Assembly (NCBI RefSeq): GCF_963259705.1
Contig: NC_081850.1
Span: forward strand, 39,765,167-39,829,166
Length of the DNA: 64,000 nt
Direction: 5' to 3'
From: Myotis daubentonii
Lineage: Eukaryota; Chordata; Mammalia; Chiroptera; Vespertilionidae
The stretch's first letter is position 1. Every line of letters starts with the position of its first letter. Below are positions 58,329 through 64,000 of the stretch, in pieces. The translations under genes were made by a program, and so were the position numbers. The notes beneath the pieces were generated by a model. The model had not been told where the DNA came from and made no database searches. It saw only the letters and a program-made list of their open reading frames with translations.

Positions 58329-58532
58329 CCTAGCGAGTGAAGCATGCACACAGAAATCACTGGCCAAGTAAAACATGCTGTTTATTAATGGCATTAGTGG
58401 AGCAGAACTCTAGTAAAAGCTGGAATGGGAAACACAGCTCAGGCTCAAGGTCACAGGGAGACCTTCTACTTCCCAGCCTAGAGCCCTGGGACACAGCTAT
58501 GCCTGGAATGAGTAATGGATGACCCCAAATTC
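58329..58532 (-). mobile_element. Possible LTR-like fragment
   Basis: In the minus direction CCATTAATAAACAGCATGTT includes a polyadenylation-like AATAAA within LTR-like text, and the segment resumes beyond the hAT at 58541. I see no termini, so this is a weak suggestion. Confidence 0.25.
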
Positions 58533-58540
58533 ACTTATAC

Positions 58541-59027
58541 CAGTGGTCGGCAAACTCATTAGTCAACAGAGCCAAATATCAACAGTACAATGATTGAAAT
58601 TTCTTTTGAGAGCCAAATTTTTTAAACTTAAACTATATAGGTAGGTACATTGTTATTAACTTAATTAGGGTACTCCTAAGCTGGCCTTTGCTAAAAACGT
58701 CCTCAATCTGATTGAGGTACGTTTGCTGAGGTCGACCCCTTCCAACTCTCCCATCCACACTCGTCTTGTATACTTGTTTTGTCTATCTCCTTTCGTTCAT
58801 CCTCTCTATATGTCCAAACCATCTCAACACACCTTTCTCAGTCCTCGACACTACACCTTCTTTCACTCCATAACGTCCCCTAAAATTAACTTAATAAACT
58901 TTACTTAAAGTTTTAAGTCAACTTCACACTGTATGTGCGCGCCTGCACGTGGTATTTTGTGGAATAGCCACACTCAAGGGGCCAAAGAGCCTCATGTGGC
59001 TCGTGAGCCGTGGTTTCCCGACCACTG
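58541..59027 (+). mobile_element. Non-autonomous hAT, family A (long form)
   Basis: A 487-bp hAT with termini CAGTGGTCGGCAAACTC and TTCCCGACCACTG and perfect 8-bp duplication ACTTATAC (58533-58540 and 59028-59035). Left part is shared with 11299 and (inverted) 36282; the part from CCTCAATCTGATTGAGG to CACTCGTCTTGTATACTTG matches the right arm and loop of the fold-back copy. It shows what the family looks like without the fold-back. No transposase. Confidence 0.95.
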
Positions 59028-59291
59028 ACTTATACAACTACCCACATGGACAAAACCCAGAGGCCGGCTTCGCCAGCCCCAACACAGAGACAGAAACAGA
59101 GATAACACAGAAACAGACAACACAGAGAAACAGAAAGGCAAGCTACAGAAAGAGCAAGCTTAACTCCAAAGCTTCACTCTGAGCTGGCCTGGCTGTGTAG
59201 TCCCTACCTGACCCCTGAGGAAGATAGAGAAAAGAAAGGAAGTACCTTCTCCTACTTCACACAAGGGGACAGTCCTTTACAGTCTCTAAAC

Positions 59292-59502
59292 CAGGGGTGG
59301 GCAAACTTTTTGACTCGAGGGCCACATGGGTTCTTAAACTGGACCGGAGGGCCGGAATAAAAGCATGGATGGAGTGTTTGTGTGAACTAATATAAATTCA
59401 AAGTAAACATCATTACATAAAAGGGTACGGTCTTTTATTTTTTAGTTTTATTCATTTCAAACGGGCTGGATCGGCCCGCGGGCCGTAGTTTGCCCACGGC
59501 TG
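59292..59502 (+). mobile_element. Non-autonomous hAT, family F
   Basis: Termini CAGGGGTGGGCAAACTTTTT and AGTTTGCCCACGGCTG with inner GAGGGCC and GGCCCGCGGGCCGTAG. The left flank is CTCTAAAC; the right flank TACCCATT does not match it, so one duplication was lost or the right junction was altered. Confidence 0.82.
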
Positions 59503-60085
59503 TACCCATTCAGAAAGTGGATGAAAGAAGAGGGCATGTCCGTAATACCACTCACCTTAATACAGTGGCTCTGCCCACAGTAGAATGTGACCCATTAATT
59601 TCAAGTTCTGAGCTATTGATGAACCTTTTCTCTTTAACATTAACAAGGAGTAAATGAGGGGATGTGAGAAAATTAGTGTAGTGATCTACATTAAAGTTAC
59701 AGGGAAGAGATAATATCGCTCCCTAAGATGTACATAGTAGGTACTCCATAGATATTTGTTGACTAAATAAATAAATGACTCCTGGATCTGTTTCTCTAGT
59801 CCAGATACCTGTCATAAACTCCAAACCTCCATATGTCTTGTCCATTTTCCCCAGCCTTCTTTTCTGTAGCCCATTTTAATAAATGGAGCCATTATCTGTG
59901 CAATTATTCAGGTTATAATCTTCCAGCTCTGCATTACTCTCTCTCCATTAAGTATGGATCACACCCCCCAAAAATTTAATTTATTACCCTGTAGTCTCAA
60001 TCTCTAACTCTCTCTCTCTCTTCTCTCTCTCCCCACCTTTCATGTTTCTAAGGACAAGCAGACAAAAGACATTTGACTTAGTCAA
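59503..60085. other. Unassigned; MIR/L2-like tail
   Basis: TGTACATAGTAGGTACTCCA and TAGATATTTGTTGACTAAAT near 59725-59770 is the tail of a MIR or L2. A CT run lies near 60008-60030. The rest is unassigned. Confidence 0.45.
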
Positions 60086-60089
60086 AGGA

Positions 60090-60830
60090 ATTTTTTTCAA
60101 TTACAGTTTGCATTCAGTATTATTTTATACTAGAAGCCCAGTGTACAAAATTCTTGCACGGGGAGGGGAGTCCCTCTCCCGGCCTGTGCCCTCTTGTAGT
60201 CCGGGACCCCTTGGGGGATGTCCACAGGGATTGGGCCTAAGCTGGCAGTCAGACATCCGTCTTGCAGTCTGGGACCCCTCGCTCCTTACCACCTGGCTGC
60301 TCACTGCTCTTTAGCGCTGCTACAGAGGTGGGAGAAGCTCCCGCCACCACCACTGCGCTTGTCAGCCATCAGCCTGGGTTACTGCTGAGTGGCACTCCCC
60401 CTGTGGGAATGCACTGACCACCAGGGGGAAGTTCCTGCGTTGAGCATCTGCCCCCTGGTGGTCAGTGCACATCATAGCGACTGGTCATTCTGGTTGTTCT
60501 GCTGTAACGGTTGCTTAGGCTTTTATTATATAGGCTAGAGGCCCGGTGCACAAAATTCGTGTAAGGGTAGGGTCCCTAGGCCTGGCCAGTAATCTGCCAA
60601 TTGGGGCCTTCTGGCAACTGGCCGGGCCTTCCTTCCCCAGCTGCCAGCTGCTGGCTGGGGCCTTCCTTTGTTCTGCGCCACCTCCTGGTGGTCAGCGCAC
60701 GGCATAGTGAGCGATCGAACTCCCTAGGGGACACTTTGCATATTAGCCTTTTATATATATATATAGATTAGTTTCAGGTGTACAGCATAGTGGTTGGACA
60801 ATCTATCTAGGCTTTTGATGTCTAAAATTA
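60090..60830 (-). mobile_element. L1 3' UTR piece, split by composite Helitron
   Basis: Left of the Helitrons: TTTTTTCAATTACAGTTTGC, ATTCAGTATTATTTTATA. Right of them: TTAGTTTCAGGTGTACAGCA, TAGTGGTTGGACAATC. Joined, these make a continuous inverse L1 3' UTR (…TTTTATATTAGTTTCAGG…). The limits away from the break are approximate. Confidence 0.75.
60130..60767 (-). mobile_element. Composite (tandem) Helitron
   Basis: Two head-to-tail minus-strand units. In element direction the first unit starts TCTATATATATATATAAAAG (plus coordinate 60767) and ends CCGGGCCTCTAG (60535). One base later the second begins CTATATAATAAAAGCCTAAG and ends GGGCTTCTAG (60130). Outer flanks are A (60129) and T (60768) and rejoin as intact L1, so the pair behaves as one insertion. 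The inner junction has no A|T pair and appears to lack the initial T. Confidence 0.92.
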
Positions 60831-61944
60831 TTCCTGGAGAAGAGCAAAGATTAGACTCACTTCATTACATTCTCTTACTTGGTAGATAATTAGCCTGCAA
60901 ACTTTCCTCTTCATATTTTGTGTATTATTTCTCTATTTTTTCAGCCACAGCCCTAGCCTAAAAACAAAAACTCATTGGATATTGTTTCTTACATATATTA
61001 CATTTCTTAAATTAAAATTATTCTACAACACTTTCTAATATTACACTGGTTAAAACTATTTCCCATTGCCTTGTTATTCCATGTATTTTTTCTTGGTTTT
61101 AAAATATTGGAAATCATCCTCAACTATTGAATTATCAACCAAGAAAACCACTATTTTCTCTCTGATATGAAACATTCAATATGATTTGGAAATATCTCAT
61201 TTCCTCTACAAATCCTCTGAAAGCAGCCAAAACTCAAAGTATCAACATGAAAGACCCATATCAACACTAATGTCTTTATCACACTTTTTTTTTTTAATTT
61301 AACAACCAGTTCTCATCTTAGCAAGAACCTGGATAATTCATCTATAGAACATCTTATAGTTCACTGGTTTGATTTTGTTAGAAGTGGCTCACAAATATGT
61401 AACATGACAAAGAATTTTAAAAAAAAAAACAATTAGGTATGGCATTTAACAGTAATTGAATGGAAAGAGAACAGGTATGAAACCAAAGTTTGATGATAAA
61501 AATAAATTAACACATAAAATGTATAAGAAGGGGAGAAATAAATGCTGCCCCTCTAAGTGGCTGCTGTGAGGCGGGTCATAGCCTTCATGCATGTCTTCCT
61601 GGTTGTTAGAGAAGGACCTCAGAACGTTCATCTACTGGCTCATGGCAATACTGCCCTTCACTTTATTTTAACTAAAATATTTTAACCAAAATATTCCATC
61701 CATCTACATTCTGTAAATTAATCATTTTTACTCTATAAACTAGTCCTGGCATTCTCCCTACTTTTTTCTTTATTATGTAACCTGAATAAGGATATTAAAG
61801 TAAGTATTTTCAAGACGGGGGTGTTTTCTGAGGAAAGCATTTGTAATCGTTTCTTTTTATCTTGTGCATTTATTCAAATTAAAATATCTACAGGCAGAAT
61901 CATCTCTGGAATATAAAATACTTGAAATTTTTATATTATATGGA
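60831..61944. other. Unassigned AT-rich DNA
   Basis: No repeat or gene recognised; A and T runs at 61283-61295 and 61419-61430. Confidence 0.42.
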
Positions 61945-62890
61945 GTCAGAGATCTGACCTCGTCATGAATGTACCACTTCTCAACTGGGTGGCCATGAGT
62001 AAATCATTGCCGGGAGCCGGTCCATCCTTGCTGTTTCAAGGGACCTGGCATATATGGCATACGGTTCTTAATATGTTTGCTCACCTTCTTGGCACTGTGT
62101 TTTAACCAAGGTCACCTCTCCAAGAAAGGTTGAATCCCCAGGTAGGGATTTTCCCCTGAAGTTAGGGAGGGAATAAAACCCCTCAACTAAGTGCCAGGCG
62201 GGTAATTAATCACTTCAACTACGAACAATCATGCTTAAACTACATAATCTTTTCTCCCTGGAATGGAGATAAGAAACGCCCTAACCTTTGTAATAGAGAT
62301 TGATAGGATTGAATCAACTGGTATAAATACAGTTGTAACAAGACAGAAAGACTCAGAACTTAGAACACAGAATTCAGAAGACAGAACCTACACAGAGCCT
62401 AGAGACAGAAGAACTTCGCTGGCGAGAGCATGCCGGAGGATCCTGGACAGGGACTGGCCTCGGAGCCTGGAGGCGGAGCCTGGCGAGAGAGCATGGCAGG
62501 GGATCCTGGACTGAACCTGACTGCGGAGATTGGCAGGAGAGCCTGACTAGAACCTGGTGACTGAACATGACTGGAGATCCTAAGCAGAACCTCTCTGGAG
62601 ATCCAGACCAGAACTTGGCTGGAGATCCGGGCTAGAGATCCTGGCTAGGCTGCTGATCAACTGAACGCTGTCTCCGTGTCATTCCTTCTTCGCCGACTCC
62701 GTCCACACCTTTGGGGACCCCTGGACCCGCTGGGGCAGGACCCCGGCAAATCATGTTTTCTGACTTGCAAGTTTTTCTTTTGTAAAATGGATGTAATGAT
62801 AATACCCTACCCCATAAGATTTTGGTAAAATTTTACTGAAATTATACATGTTATGAGACAAACACAGTTCTTAGCACATTCAATAAATGC
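61945..62890 (+). mobile_element. MIR SINE split by solo LTR
   Basis: Left part AGTCAGAGATCTGACCTCGT, TCTCAACTGGGTGGCCATGA. Right part GTTTTCTGACTTGCAAG, TTTTGTAAAATGGATGTAAT, GATAATACCCTACCCCATAA and AGTTCTTAGCACATTCAATA. In sum a MIR in consensus order. The LTR at 62008 interrupts it. Confidence 0.72.
62008..62748 (+). mobile_element. Solo ERV LTR (class II-like), third copy
   Basis: A 741-bp LTR from TGCCGGGAGCCGG to GACCCCGGCA with perfect 6-bp duplication AATCAT (62002-62007 and 62749-62754). Shares U3, the TATA region (GGTATAAATACAG) and U5-like end with the copies at 5666 and 25001. The AGAACCTACACA unit occurs only once or twice here, so this copy is closer to the unexpanded state. 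No viral coding sequence. Confidence 0.94.
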
Positions 62891-62949
62891 TATTTCTGAA
62901 GAACATATGGGTGAATAATTTTATAGCTTTCAATGAGGAAGCCCCTTCC

Positions 62950-63399
62950 ATACATGCTGCAAAGCCAGAAACCATAAATAAACATGTTAATATATTTACA
63001 AAGTTTTTAAATAACAAATAGATTTCAATCAAGGGTAAAAGGCAACAACTGGAGGAAAATAGTTGCTATATATGTCGCAGGAAAAGGGAAAATATGCAGA
63101 GTGCATCAAGTTCTTATAAATCAGCACAAAGCAAAAAGAAAAATGGGTAAAGGATATGAATAAGCAATTCCAAAATATAGGACCAGTAAGTATACGAACA
63201 GATGTTTAGTCTGACTAGTAATCAAAGAAATGCAAAGAAAACAATAGATTGACTATAATGAAAAAAGGTGGGTGAAATCCAGCATTTCTAAGTGTGTAGG
63301 CTGCTCTCATCCATGTCTGCTAAGTATGTTGATTGACTGAACCTTTTTAAAGGGCTCTGTAGTGATATGTATCAAATTTTTAAATATATACCCCTGTTA
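62950..63399 (+). mobile_element. Old L1 ORF2 remnant
   Basis: Sense-strand, decayed ORF2: GGAGGAAAATAGTTGCTATA, AGTTCTTATAAATCAGCACA, AAAAATGGGTAAAGGATATG, CTGACTAGTAATCAAAGAAA, TGCAAAGAAAACAATAGATT. Many stops; no function. It ends at the Helitron. Confidence 0.75.
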
Positions 63400-63588
63400 T
63401 CTATAATAATAAAAGCATAATATGCTAATTAGACTGGACATCCTTCCAGACATCCTTCCAGATGACCTTCCAGATGAAGCCAGGACTGTAAGGGAAGCCC
63501 AGGTCCCGGCTGCCAGAGGGAAGCCAGTGCCGGCATCCAGGGGAAGGAAGGCCTACTCTGGCGTGAATTTTGTGCTTTGGGCCTCTAG
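63400..63588 (+). mobile_element. HeliBat-type Helitron (short)
   Basis: A 189-bp Helitron from TCTATAATAATAAAAGCATA to GCTTTGGGCCTCTAG between A (63399) and T (63589). The CTTCCAGACATCCTTCCAGA part contains a short tandem duplication typical of this subfamily. Confidence 0.95.
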
Positions 63589-64000
63589 TTTGTTATATTT
63601 CTTTTTTGGATATTCTATGTAAGTATTAGTTCCACAATCAGACAAAAAATAAATAAATAAAGCTATTTTCTTTTTTTTTTTAATTAAAATAGTTTCTTCC
63701 CCTCTTCTCAGGGTTGTGATAAGAAAGAAATTACATTCTCTTTCAAATAAGGTCTCAGCTTCACAAGGAGTGGTCATAGCAGTAATGACTACTAACTAAC
63801 ATCTGTGGAACACGTCGTGAATTGCAAAGTACTGTCACCTTAATTCTCACAGCTGCTAGACGTGTACAGGGATGGAACTATGAATGTTCCATTATGAATG
63901 ACTAGGAGCCTCGAGACTCTTTTTACCCCCAACTGGCATCAGACATTGCCCCATAGATTGTGAAAGTGAAAAGGGGGCCAAAATCAGGAACTTGGACTGC
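63589..64000. other. Unassigned DNA, possible MIR
   Basis: A MIR-like stretch may lie at 63790-63870 (TAACATCTGTGGAACACGTC, TTAATTCTCACAGCTGCTAG). Otherwise nothing recognised up to the end of the window. Confidence 0.4.

Noticed and set aside
59292..59502. Tenth hAT duplication
   Set aside because: The right flank TACCCATT does not match the left flank CTCTAAAC, so it was not counted with the nine firm duplications.

Overview
The window is nuclear DNA of a mammal, almost certainly a vesper bat (Vespertilionidae). Three kinds of element point there together. There are nine tRNA-derived SINEs of the VES type. There are seven Helitron insertions of the HeliBat type, with TC...CTAG termini and A|T flanks; Helitrons at this density are a vespertilionid hallmark among mammals. 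There are at least nine short non-autonomous hAT transposons with intact 8-bp target duplications. Ancient mammal-wide repeats (MIR, L2, MaLR and ERVL LTRs, old L1) form the background. Family names are recalled, not searched.

I find no protein-coding gene, no functional tRNA or rRNA, and no CRISPR array. All open frames are short, overlap repeats or lack any recognisable domain; the longest (177 codons, 28291-28824, minus) shows no family signature. The window therefore reads as intergenic or deep intronic DNA, and its content is mobile-element history.

Layout: 0.4-2.3 kb VES, then an L1 with a 5' inversion. 5.6-6.8 kb a solo ERV LTR carrying an expanded 12/24-bp minisatellite. 8.5-13.3 kb MIR, old hAT, VES and two young hATs. 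13.3-16.4 kb has no recognised repeat. 16.4-18.2 kb VES copies, one nested in a hAT. 18.2-22.2 kb again repeat-poor, with a GC-richer candidate regulatory stretch at 21.2-21.9 kb. 22.3-26.4 kb L1, MIR, Helitron, and a second solo LTR nested in old L1, then VES. 27.6-31.0 kb MIR, two hATs stacked on one target site, and MaLR LTRs. 33.3-37.1 kb MIR, MLT1-type LTR, probable LTR and L1 end, and an ERVL LTR split by a fold-back hAT. 38-43 kb L2, Helitrons (one with 86 bp copied from a site 1.4 kb away), VES and hATs. 43-48.3 kb mostly unassigned. 48.3-50.6 kb VES and a composite Helitron with a 47-bp minisatellite. 52.7-54.0 kb old LTRs. 57.4-60.8 kb a hAT interrupted by a Helitron, two more hATs, and a composite Helitron inside L1. 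61.9-63.6 kb a third solo LTR nested in MIR, old L1 and a last Helitron.

The most unusual observations are the Helitron that carries a near-identical copy of nearby unique DNA, two hATs that used the same 8-bp target in succession, the central TA shared by all nine hAT target duplications, the fold-back hAT, and the LTR-specific minisatellite.
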